Source: an uncultured Eisenbergiella sp.
GTDB taxonomy: Bacteria; Bacillota; Clostridia; Lachnospirales; Lachnospiraceae
Assembly: GCA_947598825.1 (NCBI GenBank)
Contig: CANQFM010000016.1
Span: 1-51,783 of the forward strand
DNA length: 51,783 nucleotides
Reading direction: 5' to 3'
The translations under genes were made by a program, and so were the position numbers. The notes beneath the pieces are model-generated. The model was not told where the DNA came from, did not search any database, and saw only the letters and a program-made list of their open reading frames with translations. Positions 24,953 through 32,664 of the stretch are shown piece by piece; position 1 is the stretch's first letter; each line of letters starts with the position of its first letter.

Positions 24953-25918
24953 TTATTCGGGGTACATCCAGCCGGAATACTGCAGGATCGACTGGTTTTT
25001 GGCATACTGGTTCGTCTGCGTCGTCTGTTTGCGGTATTCCCTGGGAGAAGTGCCCATGATCTTGATAAAGCAGCGGTTATAGCTGGAAACGGACTGGAAG
25101 CCCACCATCCCGGAGATGTTCAGGATGGATTCCTGGGTGTTGCACAAAAGGTCGCAGGATTTCATGACCCGCGTGTTATTCACATAATCCAGGGGAGAAG
25201 TGCCCATCACATCGTGGAACACGCGCCGGAAGTGGGTCGGGCTCCAGTGGCACAGCCCGGCCAGAAATTCGATGGAAAACTGTTTCATATAGTTGTTTTC
25301 CACATAGTCCAGGGCGGGGGCGATACTCAGGGAGTTTAAGGTACCGTAGGCGGAACCGGCCTGCCCTTCCGCCAGCTCCGTATTCGAGTCTGCGTTTTCA
25401 ATGCGGTAAATAGAAAGATAGAGCGAAAGAAGAAGCCCGGTAGCCGAAAGCTGGTAGCCGGGCTTTTGATTTTCCAGCTCCTTTATGGCCAGCATCAGCG
25501 TCTCATAGACGCCGGGATATTCTTCCCGGTTGAGGATGAACTTGTAGGTGCTGGAATTGTGGGCCAGAAGATCCCAGTTTTTCCAGGTGCCGGGCAGAAA
25601 ATCCCTGAAAAGCGCTTTCGGGTCGATAAACAGATAGGACCAGAGGCTGGCCGTCCCTTTGGCGGAATAAGTGGTATGGGGAACGTTGCGGGGCACGACG
25701 GTGACGTCCCCTTCCCGAAAGGGCAGGGGTTCCCCATAAAATTCCATGGCGCCGCTGTCGGAATGGCATACGCCGATCTCCAGGCAGTTATGGAAATGCA
25801 GGCGCATACTGGTCACGTCCGAGATCCGCCAGTGATCGCCGGATAAGAGCAGGACAGGGAAGGAAAGCGGCAGATAATAGTTTCTGTATTCAGTCGGCAC
25901 ATTCTTATGCTTGGCCAT
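24953..25918 (-). CDS. AraC/XylS-family transcription regulator
   Basis: The 321-residue protein has an N-terminal cupin-like sensor domain (about 20-150; blocks RLHFHNCLEIGVCHSDSG and VVPRNVPHTTYS) and a C-terminal double helix-turn-helix (about 215-310). In the latter, FSIEFLAGLCHWSPTHFRRV and a second unit near MVGFQSVSSYNRCFIKIMG are typical of AraC. It probably senses rhamnose or a rhamnogalacturonan fragment and activates the flanking operons. Of the in-frame ATGs, the one at 25918 is chosen because CAAGGAG precedes it at the right distance; the upstream start at 25966 lacks one. It is divergent from the importer operon and convergent with rhaM. Confidence 0.9.
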   Translation of the reverse strand: MAKHKNVPTEYRNYYLPLSFPVLLLSGDHWRISDVTSMRLHFHNCLEIGVCHSDSGAMEFYGEPLPFREGDVTVVPRNVPHTTYSAKGTASLWSYLFIDPKALFRDFLPGTWKNWDLLAHNSSTYKFILNREEYPGVYETLMLAIKELENQKPGYQLSATGLLLSLYLSIYRIENADSNTELAEGQAGSAYGTLNSLSIAPALDYVENNYMKQFSIEFLAGLCHWSPTHFRRVFHDVMGTSPLDYVNNTRVMKSCDLLCNTQESILNISGMVGFQSVSSYNRCFIKIMGTSPREYRKQTTQTNQYAKNQSILQYSGWMYPE

Positions 25919-26384
25919 TTCGTTCTCCTTGCAAAATCGAAATCTGTTTCCCGTTAAACTGCACAAACAAATGGAAAATTAAGGATGCGAAAACGTACTT
26001 AGTGACGAAATATTTAGCGTCAATCCATACTTTATTATATAGCAATTCCGGCAGACAAAATCAACCGGAAAATCATTATTTTTTCGCCTTTGGGGGATTT
26101 TGTGGAAAGATCGGCGGGAAAGGACGGGAAAAACAAAAATTCTGCTGTAAAATTACACAAAATTGAAAATATAAAATTGTGAATATAGACGAATAAGACG
26201 AAAAAAAAGGGATCAGGCAAAAATAAATGGTCGTTTTTGCACGATTTATATAAGTTAATGATTAGATTCAAGCGGCAAACCATACTATAATCATAAAATA
26301 AGGGAGGTTCTGTTATATGTTATAGACAATATGACAGGAGACAGAGACGCAGGATCCCAAAACAAATCGGAGGAGGTAGTGGTT
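25919..26384. promoter_or_regulatory. Divergent control region between the AraC regulator and the ABC importer
   Basis: No gene is evident here. For the importer, TATAAT lies at 26286-26291 with a weak TTAGAT-like -35 near 26262, as expected for an activated promoter. The shared motif ATGGTCGTTTTTGCAC (26227-26242) sits about 20 bases upstream of that -35, a typical activator position. For the regulator, ATTATA at 26034-26039 reads TATAAT on the minus strand without a good -35. Just downstream of it lies an inverted repeat with arms TGACG and CGTCA (26003-26022), a possible autoregulatory operator. An ATG at 26331 in frame with the permease is probably unused. Confidence 0.6.
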
Positions 26385-27335
26385 ATGGCGAAAAGCAAAA
26401 CGCAGACGCCGCAGGTCAGGGTGAGAACGACCTGGAAGAACGCCATCAGAAGGGATTGGCAGCTCTATCTCTTGCTGCTGGTCCCGATCACGCTCGTCGT
26501 CGTGTTCAACTATGCGGCGTATCCGGGGCTGCGCATGGCCTTTATGGACTACAAGCCCATGAAGGGCTTTGCGGGCAGCGATTGGGTAGGCTTGAAGGTA
26601 TTTCAGAAGATATTCAAGGACAGGGATTTTACCCGTGCACTACGCAATTCCCTTGCGTTCAATTTTCTGGATCTGCTGGTGGGTTTCCCGATGCCCATTA
26701 TTCTCGCGCTGATGCTCAATGAACTCAGATTCATGCGGTTTAAGAAAGTGAGTCAGACGATCCTTTATCTGCCGCACTTCCTCTCATGGGCCATTATCGG
26801 GGCCGTCGCCTATACGATGTTCCGTCCGGCTACGGGCCTTGTCAACACGCTGCTGATGAAGTACGGCATCATTTCGGAAGGGATCCCGTTCCTGAATGAA
26901 AAATGGCACTGGGCGGCTACTTATCTGTTGATCGGCGTCTGGCAGAGTATGGGTTGGGGTACCATCCTGTATCTGGCGGCCATCACCAGCATCAACGGTG
27001 AGCTTTACGAAGCGTGTATCATTGACGGCGCCAATAAATGGCAGAAGATGTGGCATGTCACCCTGCCGGGTATCCGCGGCACCATCGTGACCCTGCTGAT
27101 CATGAACCTGGGCCGCGTGATGGGCAGCAACCTGGAGCGTCTGACCGCATTTGACAACACTCAGGTCAGGGACTTCCAGTACCAGCTCGCGATCTATATT
27201 TATGAAAAAGGCATGGGCGCGGGCAAGTATGCGGAAGGTACGGCGGTGGGCCTTTTCCAGTCCCTTGTGGGCGTGGTTCTGGTTCTGCTTTCGGATAAGG
27301 TCGCCAAGTCCCTTGGTGAAGACGGCCTGTTATAG
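26385..27335 (+). CDS. ABC sugar transporter permease, YteP/LplB-like
   Basis: This 316-residue inner-membrane permease has six predicted membrane segments and the EAA loop EACIIDGANKWQKMWHVTLP near 226-245, which contacts the ATPase. Blocks such as RMAFMDYKPMKG and SLAFNFLDLLVGFPMPIILA are characteristic of the LplB subgroup that imports complex oligosaccharides. Bacillus YteP, which serves rhamnogalacturonan disaccharides, is the closest functional model. ATG 26385 is preceded by GGAGGAGG. The upstream in-frame ATG 26331 would add 18 mostly polar residues. It is first in an operon with the second permease and the binding protein. Confidence 0.92.
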   Translation: MAKSKTQTPQVRVRTTWKNAIRRDWQLYLLLLVPITLVVVFNYAAYPGLRMAFMDYKPMKGFAGSDWVGLKVFQKIFKDRDFTRALRNSLAFNFLDLLVGFPMPIILALMLNELRFMRFKKVSQTILYLPHFLSWAIIGAVAYTMFRPATGLVNTLLMKYGIISEGIPFLNEKWHWAATYLLIGVWQSMGWGTILYLAAITSINGELYEACIIDGANKWQKMWHVTLPGIRGTIVTLLIMNLGRVMGSNLERLTAFDNTQVRDFQYQLAIYIYEKGMGAGKYAEGTAVGLFQSLVGVVLVLLSDKVAKSLGEDGLL

Positions 27336-27347
27336 GAGGTGAGAAGC

Positions 27348-28268
27348 ATGGCAAAGAAAAACATGGAGGCGACTGCTTCCGATGGAAGCCGCGCCATCAG
27401 CAAATTCCATATCAGCGATTTGATCATTATTCTGGTATTGGTTATTTTGTGCGCCACCTGTGTCGTTCCTTTCTGGCATGTGCTGGTGAAATCCATTTCC
27501 GGAGACGGGCCGGTCATGATGAAGGAAGTCTTTTTCTGGCCGAAGGAATTTACGCTCAGCGCCTATAGCAAGGTCTTTTCGGACAGATCCATGGTGCGCT
27601 CCATGATCTACAGCGTGGGGGTCACGCTGCTCTTCACGCTGCTGGGCATGATCACCTGCACCTGCGCAGCCTATCCGCTTTCCAAGAAAAGGCTGAAGGG
27701 CAAGGGCTTTATCACCTTCGTCCTCATGGTGCCCATGTATTTTACGGCGGGCATGATCCCGTCCTTTATCCTCATGTTCAATCTGCACCTGATCGACAAT
27801 ATGTGGGTGCTGATCCTTCCTTTGATCTATTCGCCTTATAATATGCTGGTCATGAAAACCTATTTCCAGAGCACTATTCCGGATTCCCTGGAGGAGTCGG
27901 CGTATCTGGACGGCGCTTCCAATTTCCAGGTTCTGACAAAGATCGTGCTCCCTCTGAGCAAGCCGATCCTTGCGACGCTTTCGCTCTTTTACGCGGTGGG
28001 ACGCTGGAACGCATACGGAGACCATATGTACTATATCCGGTCGGACAGTGTGCGCATGATCCAGTATAAGCTTTATCTGCTGGTGCAGGGCGCGGAGGCT
28101 TCTATTTCAGCGTCTCTCGGGGATACGGGCGGCGCGACCAATATCACGACCCCGGAGGTCTTACAGGCTGCCTGTATTATGTTCGTGACAGTTCCCATCA
28201 TCATCGTTTATCCTTTCCTCCAGAAGTATTTCGTGAAGGGAGCCATGGTAGGAGCTGTGAAAGGGTGA
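27348..28268 (+). CDS. ABC sugar transporter permease, YtcP-like
   Basis: The 306-residue protein is the partner permease, with six membrane segments and the EAA-type loop EESAYLDGASNFQVLTKIVL near 181-200. It should form the heterodimeric channel with the preceding gene product. AGGAGG stands seven bases before ATG 27348; a GTG at 27339 overlaps that site and is rejected. The two permease genes are 12 bases apart. The end is followed by a long hairpin and then the binding-protein gene. No ATP-binding subunit is encoded nearby, so a shared MsmX-type ATPase from elsewhere is likely. Confidence 0.92.
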   Translation: MAKKNMEATASDGSRAISKFHISDLIIILVLVILCATCVVPFWHVLVKSISGDGPVMMKEVFFWPKEFTLSAYSKVFSDRSMVRSMIYSVGVTLLFTLLGMITCTCAAYPLSKKRLKGKGFITFVLMVPMYFTAGMIPSFILMFNLHLIDNMWVLILPLIYSPYNMLVMKTYFQSTIPDSLEESAYLDGASNFQVLTKIVLPLSKPILATLSLFYAVGRWNAYGDHMYYIRSDSVRMIQYKLYLLVQGAEASISASLGDTGGATNITTPEVLQAACIMFVTVPIIIVYPFLQKYFVKGAMVGAVKG

Positions 28269-28284
28269 ATCCCTTTTTCGGAGG

Positions 28285-28322
28285 ATAGTTTATTCCGAGA
28301 CCCTCGGATACATATAAACTAT
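28285..28322 (+). other. Long mRNA stem-loop between permease and binding-protein genes
   Basis: ATAGTTTAT + TCCGAG (28285-28299) pairs with CTCGGA (28303-28308) and ATAAACTAT (28314-28322), leaving a three-base loop and one five-base bulge. No T-run follows, so it is not a normal terminator. A hairpin just 5' of a solute-binding protein gene can stabilise that part of the message and raise the binding protein above its permeases. Confidence 0.65.
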
Positions 28323-28345
28323 ACATTTTATAAAGGAGGTACCTT

Positions 28346-30139
28346 ATGAAAAAGAAAGCAATAAGCAAACTGATGGCTGCGCTTCTTGTGGGCGTCCTGG
28401 CAGCGAGTACGCTGACTGCCTGCGGAAACAGCGGCACATCGGCTCCCGCAAGCGAACCCGCTTCCCAGAGCGGCGGTGCGGCGGAGAGCACCCCTGCGGC
28501 CGAGGAGAAAGCGGAGAGCGCTCCTGCGGCAGAAGATGGCGCGGCGGAGAACACCGTGGCCGGCATCGACGGATTCGTCCCTTTCGAGGAGACCGTGACG
28601 CTTGACATTCCGATCTATCAGCGTCCTACGCCCAACGGCGCTGCCGACGCGGGCAACAACTACTGGACGGAATGGGTTCAGAAGGAGTTTGGCGACAAGT
28701 ACAACATCAAAGTAAATTATGCGGATTGGGTCATCCCCCGCGGCGAAGAGAACGCCATGTACGCGCAGTGGGCGTCCGTACAGAACCTTCCTACCGTCTG
28801 CTTCGAGTACGACTATCCTGATCTGACCCTGTATCAGAACGAGGGTTATCTGAAGGAGTATGATGTTGACTGGTTCAAGCAGATCGCTCCCACCTATTGG
28901 GCTGCGATGGAGGAGAACGGGCTGGATGAGTTCACCAAGATCAACGGCGAAAACGTCCTGCTGATCGGTACCAGACCTTATGGCCAGACCAACTATCAGT
29001 TCGTCACCTTCTACCGCAAGGACTGGGTGGAAGCTGCCGGCTTTGATACCTATCCCAGCGATCCGAATGAGCTGTTGGAGCTGTATGCCAAGATCAATGA
29101 GCTGGGGCTGGCAAACGGCGGCCATCTCCTGGGCGGCACCAGGATCGAGGGCAACGGCGTAGACCAGAACTATCCTTACCGGACCTATCCTATGGATAAG
29201 GAGCTCTGGGCCACCACCGGCGATTATGATGTACCCGCTCTGCCTACAGAGGCGCAGAAGAAGCTCCTGGCCTGGAACAACAAGCTGTACAATCTGGGCT
29301 ATATCGATCCGGAGTACAACACAAAGACCGCTGATTATGCGATCAGTGACTTCGTAGCCGGAAGGTGCTTCACCTATAGCTGCTACTCCACCAACACCAT
29401 CGCTGCGCTGGATCAGTTCTATGAGGCCAATCCGGATGCCCATCTCGGCATCGTTGTGAATCCGGGCCCTGTGACCTTCTCCGACGGCACCTGTACCGCG
29501 TATCGTCCCAACAGCATCTTCGGTCAGTATATCGGATTTGCTGCGGATGCGACCGACGACGAGATGAAAGCCTTTGCCATGTACCTTGAATGGATGAGCC
29601 AGCCCGATGTCCTCTTCACGCTGCAGTGGGGCGAGGAGGGCGTGAACTTTGAATATAATGAGAGCGGTTCCCCTGTTTCCCTTCCGGTTGACCAGCAGGA
29701 TCCTGAAAAGGTGACAGGCCACAACAGCAACGTGGATATGTGGTGTCTGGTTGCGGCTACCGCGACCCTGGGCGATGTAGACAAGGATATTCAGGCAATC
29801 ACCCCTCTTGGCTATCCGGATTCCGATCAGTTCTTTGAGGATATCAAGGCGAACTATGAGGGACAGATGGCATGCTACGAGGCGGGCATGGCGGCTCCTG
29901 ACTGTTCCTTCACAGTCAGCATTGCGGCAAATGATGAGTACAAGGATACCCTGTACACCACCTATGCAACTCTGCGCGATAAGATCGTCATGGGTTCCGA
30001 AGCGGATTTTGAGGCCAACTATGAAGCTGCATGCCAGGAGTATCTGGATGCCGGTTATCAGGCGATTATGGATGAGAAGAAGGCTGCTTTTGAGGCAGGC
30101 AATTATGTTGAGCAGGCTGCCCAGTTCTTTGCGCAGTAA
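28346..30139 (+). CDS. Extracellular solute-binding lipoprotein, YtcQ-like
   Basis: This 597-residue protein has a lipoprotein signal peptide: basic MKKKAISK, a hydrophobic stretch, and the lipobox LTAC with Cys26 as the lipid-modified residue. An Ala/Ser/Glu-rich linker covers about 27-75. The rest resembles large family 1 binding proteins of LplA/YtcQ type, with blocks such as YWTEWVQKEFGDKYNIKVNY and YLEWMSQPDVLFTLQWGEEG. It should capture oligosaccharides at the outer membrane face and deliver them to the two permeases upstream. AAAGGAGG precedes the start. Rhamnogalacturonan fragments are the probable ligand by context. Confidence 0.93.
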   Translation: MKKKAISKLMAALLVGVLAASTLTACGNSGTSAPASEPASQSGGAAESTPAAEEKAESAPAAEDGAAENTVAGIDGFVPFEETVTLDIPIYQRPTPNGAADAGNNYWTEWVQKEFGDKYNIKVNYADWVIPRGEENAMYAQWASVQNLPTVCFEYDYPDLTLYQNEGYLKEYDVDWFKQIAPTYWAAMEENGLDEFTKINGENVLLIGTRPYGQTNYQFVTFYRKDWVEAAGFDTYPSDPNELLELYAKINELGLANGGHLLGGTRIEGNGVDQNYPYRTYPMDKELWATTGDYDVPALPTEAQKKLLAWNNKLYNLGYIDPEYNTKTADYAISDFVAGRCFTYSCYSTNTIAALDQFYEANPDAHLGIVVNPGPVTFSDGTCTAYRPNSIFGQYIGFAADATDDEMKAFAMYLEWMSQPDVLFTLQWGEEGVNFEYNESGSPVSLPVDQQDPEKVTGHNSNVDMWCLVAATATLGDVDKDIQAITPLGYPDSDQFFEDIKANYEGQMACYEAGMAAPDCSFTVSIAANDEYKDTLYTTYATLRDKIVMGSEADFEANYEAACQEYLDAGYQAIMDEKKAAFEAGNYVEQAAQFFAQ

Positions 30140-30180
30140 ATCCATATGCACGGATCCTGCAGCGTGCCGCTGTGCATGAA

Positions 30181-30225
30181 ATGTAGTTTCAAGAAATGCA
30201 GTTTCGTGAAAGTCAGTTTTGTGCG
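30181..30225 (+). repeat. Three tandem imperfect 15-base repeats
   Basis: ATGTAGTTTCAAGAA, ATGCAGTTTCGTGAA and AGTCAGTTTTGTGCG lie head to tail between the binding-protein gene and its terminator. The first two differ at three positions; the third is more diverged. They are untranslated. No function is evident; replication slippage or a short protein-binding array are both possible. Confidence 0.6.
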
Positions 30226-30230
30226 AAAGG

Positions 30231-30261
30231 GGCTTCCCGGCGAATGCCGGGGAGCCTTTTT
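30231..30261 (+). terminator. Terminator of the ABC importer operon
   Basis: GGCTTCCCGGC (30231-30241) and GCCGGGGAGCC (30246-30256) pair over 11 positions with one G-U and a GAAT tetraloop, followed by five T. Confidence 0.92.
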
Positions 30262-30292
30262 ACTCGATCAAAGTGATTAGCGACGCTCTGAG

Positions 30293-31510
30293 ATGGGGAA
30301 TATCATGCAAAGGAATGTGATCACGGACTTTGGCGCTGCGGCGGACGGGACCGTCTGCACGCCGTCCATTCAGAAAGCTATCGATTTATGCGAAAAAGGG
30401 GGCACGGTCTATGTGCCGGCAGGAACTTTCGTGACCGGAGCGCTATATCTCAAGAGCGATATGACGCTGTATCTGGAAGAGGGCGCAAGATTGCTCGGCA
30501 GTGGGAATCTGGCGGATTTTCCGCTGATGGGCTATCCCTTTGAGGGCTACGACCAGCTCTGCTACGCGAGCCTTTTAAATACTGACGGCGCGCCGTATCG
30601 CAATATCGCCATTGAGGGGAAGGGCACCATCGACGCCAACGGTGAAGCGCTTTTTCTGGCGGAGATGGAAGAGAAGAAGGGAAAACGCGGACGCGCTGTC
30701 TGTATCCGCAATACGGACGGCGTGACCATCCGGGGCGTCAGGATCCGCCAGTCCCCGTCCTGGTGCCTGCACCTGCTCTATTGCAGAAACGTTCTGATTG
30801 AAAGGGTGGAGGTGCATACCAAATACGATGAAAACGGGCGGCGTTACGCGCATATTTTCAACGGGGACGGCATCGATCTGGATTCCTGTCAGAATGTCCG
30901 CGTGACAAAATCCCTGATCGCCAGCCAGGACGACTGCATTGCCGTCAAATCCGGCCGGGACGCCGCCGGAAGGAGAGCCGGGATCCCTTCCAGGGATATC
31001 GTGATTGAGGACTGCTCCTTTCAGAGCGGGTTTGGCGTCGCCATGGGAAGCGAAATGTCCGGCGGCGTGGAGAACGTCACGGTACGGGACTGCGTTTTTG
31101 AAAATACCCACAGCATTGCCAGCATCAAGGCGATCCGGGGGCGCGGCTCCTACATCCGCAACATCCGTTATGAGAATTGCTCCCTGATAAACCGGGATAC
31201 GCAAATCATGGATACGAAATGGTTCCGGGGCGCGCTATATGCCGACGCCTACTACGGCGAGGAGGATTTCGATCCGGACCGGAAGGTAGCGGTGGACGAG
31301 ACGACGCCTGTGGTGGAAAATATCTGCCTGAAGGATATAACGGTGGATACCATCGCCGGAAACGCGGTCTATCTGTGCGGCCTGCCGGAAATGCCCTATC
31401 GGAATTTCCGGCTGGAAAACGTAAAGGCCCATGGAAAATACGGCATGAAAGTAAAGAATATGGAAAACCTGCAGTTGATCAACGTAGACGTGACAGGGGA
31501 AGAGGATTAA
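30293..31510 (+). CDS. GH28 family glycoside hydrolase (polygalacturonase/rhamnogalacturonase type)
   Basis: This 405-residue right-handed beta-helix protein starts with ITDFGAAADGT near 10-20. The catalytic aspartates are in NGDGID (190-195) and QDD (212-214). Two motifs of polygalacturonases are altered. Where GHG is expected there is GFG (246-248), so the conserved His is Phe. The RIK motif reads SIK (277-279). Both residues help hold galacturonate, so a rhamnogalacturonan-type or other oligosaccharide substrate seems more likely than homogalacturonan. No signal peptide is present, hence cytoplasmic. It follows the importer terminator and may have its own weak promoter. ATG 30305 has a slightly better ribosome binding site than 30293. 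It overlaps the convergent CYTH gene by four bases. Confidence 0.9.
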   Translation: MGNIMQRNVITDFGAAADGTVCTPSIQKAIDLCEKGGTVYVPAGTFVTGALYLKSDMTLYLEEGARLLGSGNLADFPLMGYPFEGYDQLCYASLLNTDGAPYRNIAIEGKGTIDANGEALFLAEMEEKKGKRGRAVCIRNTDGVTIRGVRIRQSPSWCLHLLYCRNVLIERVEVHTKYDENGRRYAHIFNGDGIDLDSCQNVRVTKSLIASQDDCIAVKSGRDAAGRRAGIPSRDIVIEDCSFQSGFGVAMGSEMSGGVENVTVRDCVFENTHSIASIKAIRGRGSYIRNIRYENCSLINRDTQIMDTKWFRGALYADAYYGEEDFDPDRKVAVDETTPVVENICLKDITVDTIAGNAVYLCGLPEMPYRNFRLENVKAHGKYGMKVKNMENLQLINVDVTGEED

Positions 31511-31950
31511 ACGCGGCGGCTCAAATTAGAGTTGTGATAGGCGGGATCCTGCGTCACATCTGCGTCGAACCAGTCGGGGGGCAGAAAGGCGTCGGCCTCC
31601 TCCAGGCTGGGAAATTCGACTTCGGCGATGATAAGCGGAGCAAAGGGCGCTTCGAAAACGTCCAGTTCGATGGTATAGGCTCCAAAGGGGATCAGGTAGC
31701 GCTTCTTGGAAATGATCTGGCCGTCCGCCTTGGCGAGAAGGTGTTCATAGGAGGGCCGATTTAAGGGAAGGTTATATTCTTCCCGGGCCATCAGCCCGCG
31801 GCCCTTATAGGTCAGATAATAGGTCTCGTCCTCCCGGCGGATGCGCACCACGGGATCCGTATTCAGATATGCCTGTTGGATGATATGGAAAGGGAAGCTT
31901 TCCAGGCCGGCAGGCATTTTTTTGACGGTAAATTTACGCTCGATCTCCAT
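31507..31950 (-). CDS. CYTH-domain phosphohydrolase-like protein
   Basis: The 147-residue protein opens with MEIERKFTVKK, the EIERKF signature of the CYTH (triphosphate tunnel) superfamily. Further charged strands, RIRREDETYYLTYKGRG and ISKKRYLIPFGAYTIELDVF, fit the metal/triphosphate tunnel. Family members hydrolyse inorganic triphosphate or thiamine triphosphate, or cyclise ATP. At this short single-domain length in a Firmicute a triphosphatase is the most likely activity. The gene is transcribed alone, divergent from the DJ-1 gene. Its stop overlaps that of GH28. It has no evident link to sugar utilisation. Confidence 0.9.
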   Translation of the reverse strand: MEIERKFTVKKMPAGLESFPFHIIQQAYLNTDPVVRIRREDETYYLTYKGRGLMAREEYNLPLNRPSYEHLLAKADGQIISKKRYLIPFGAYTIELDVFEAPFAPLIIAEVEFPSLEEADAFLPPDWFDADVTQDPAYHNSNLSRRV

Positions 31951-32100
31951 AAGATAAAAAGTCTCCTTTTCCCATATGATTTTGTGCTAATTGTATCATA
32001 AAATACCCATATTTTCCATTTATTTAGAAATAATTCATATTTTGTATCTTTTCTACGGCACGGATATCTGTTATGATAGGGGAGAAAGGAGTGGAATGCG

Positions 32101-32655
32101 ATGAAGATCGGCGTTTTTTTTGCAAAAGGATATGAAGAGATCGAGGCGCTGACCGTAGTGGACTTATGCCGTCGGGCGGGGATCGATGTGACGATGGTTT
32201 CGGTGGACGGTACCCAAAGCGTTGTGGGATCTCATAACATGGATGTTAGAATGGATGCTATGCTGGAGGATGTGGATTTTGACGGGCTGGATATGCTGGT
32301 GCTGCCGGGAGGCAAAGCAGGGACCCAGGGATTGGAAGCTTGTGAGGGCCTGATGGCGCAGCTCGACCGTTTCTATGCCCAGGGCAAATGGGTGGCCGCG
32401 ATCTGTGCCGCGCCTTCCATCCTGGGCCACAGGGGGATGCTGAAAGGGCGCCGGGCCACCTGTTATCCTACCTTTGAGGGCCACCTGGAAGGGGCAGAGG
32501 TGACGCGCCGCCCGGCGGAAGCGGACGGGAACGTGATCACCGGCCGGGGCATGGGCTGCGCCGTCGATTTCGGCCTTCTGATCGTGGAGAAGCTGATTTC
32601 CGCCCAGGCGGCGAAGCAGCTCGCAGAGCAGGTAGTTTATGAAAGGCAGTCATAA
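32101..32655 (+). CDS. DJ-1/PfpI family protein
   Basis: This 184-residue single-domain protein has the DJ-1 features: GYEEIEALTVVDLCRRAG near 10-27 with the conserved acidic residue (E15), LPGGKAGTQGL near 68-78, and the nucleophile-elbow cysteine C102 in AAICAAPSILG. Members act as deglycase/glyoxalase-like or redox-linked proteins, and the specific role here is unknown. GGAGAAAGGAG precedes the start, and TATGAT near 32075 with an extended TG may be the -10. The CBS gene follows after nine bases, so the two likely form one transcript. Confidence 0.9.
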   Translation: MKIGVFFAKGYEEIEALTVVDLCRRAGIDVTMVSVDGTQSVVGSHNMDVRMDAMLEDVDFDGLDMLVLPGGKAGTQGLEACEGLMAQLDRFYAQGKWVAAICAAPSILGHRGMLKGRRATCYPTFEGHLEGAEVTRRPAEADGNVITGRGMGCAVDFGLLIVEKLISAQAAKQLAEQVVYERQS

Positions 32656-32664
32656 CAGGAAGAG

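Noticed and set aside
28328-30151. Long minus-strand open frame (607 codons) opposite the solute-binding lipoprotein gene
   Set aside because: The + strand protein has a perfect lipoprotein signal and family match; the antisense product has low-complexity Ile/Val/Arg composition and no recognisable domain.
30181-30225. CRISPR array
   Set aside because: The repeats are 15 bases, imperfect and directly adjacent with no spacers, and no cas gene is nearby.
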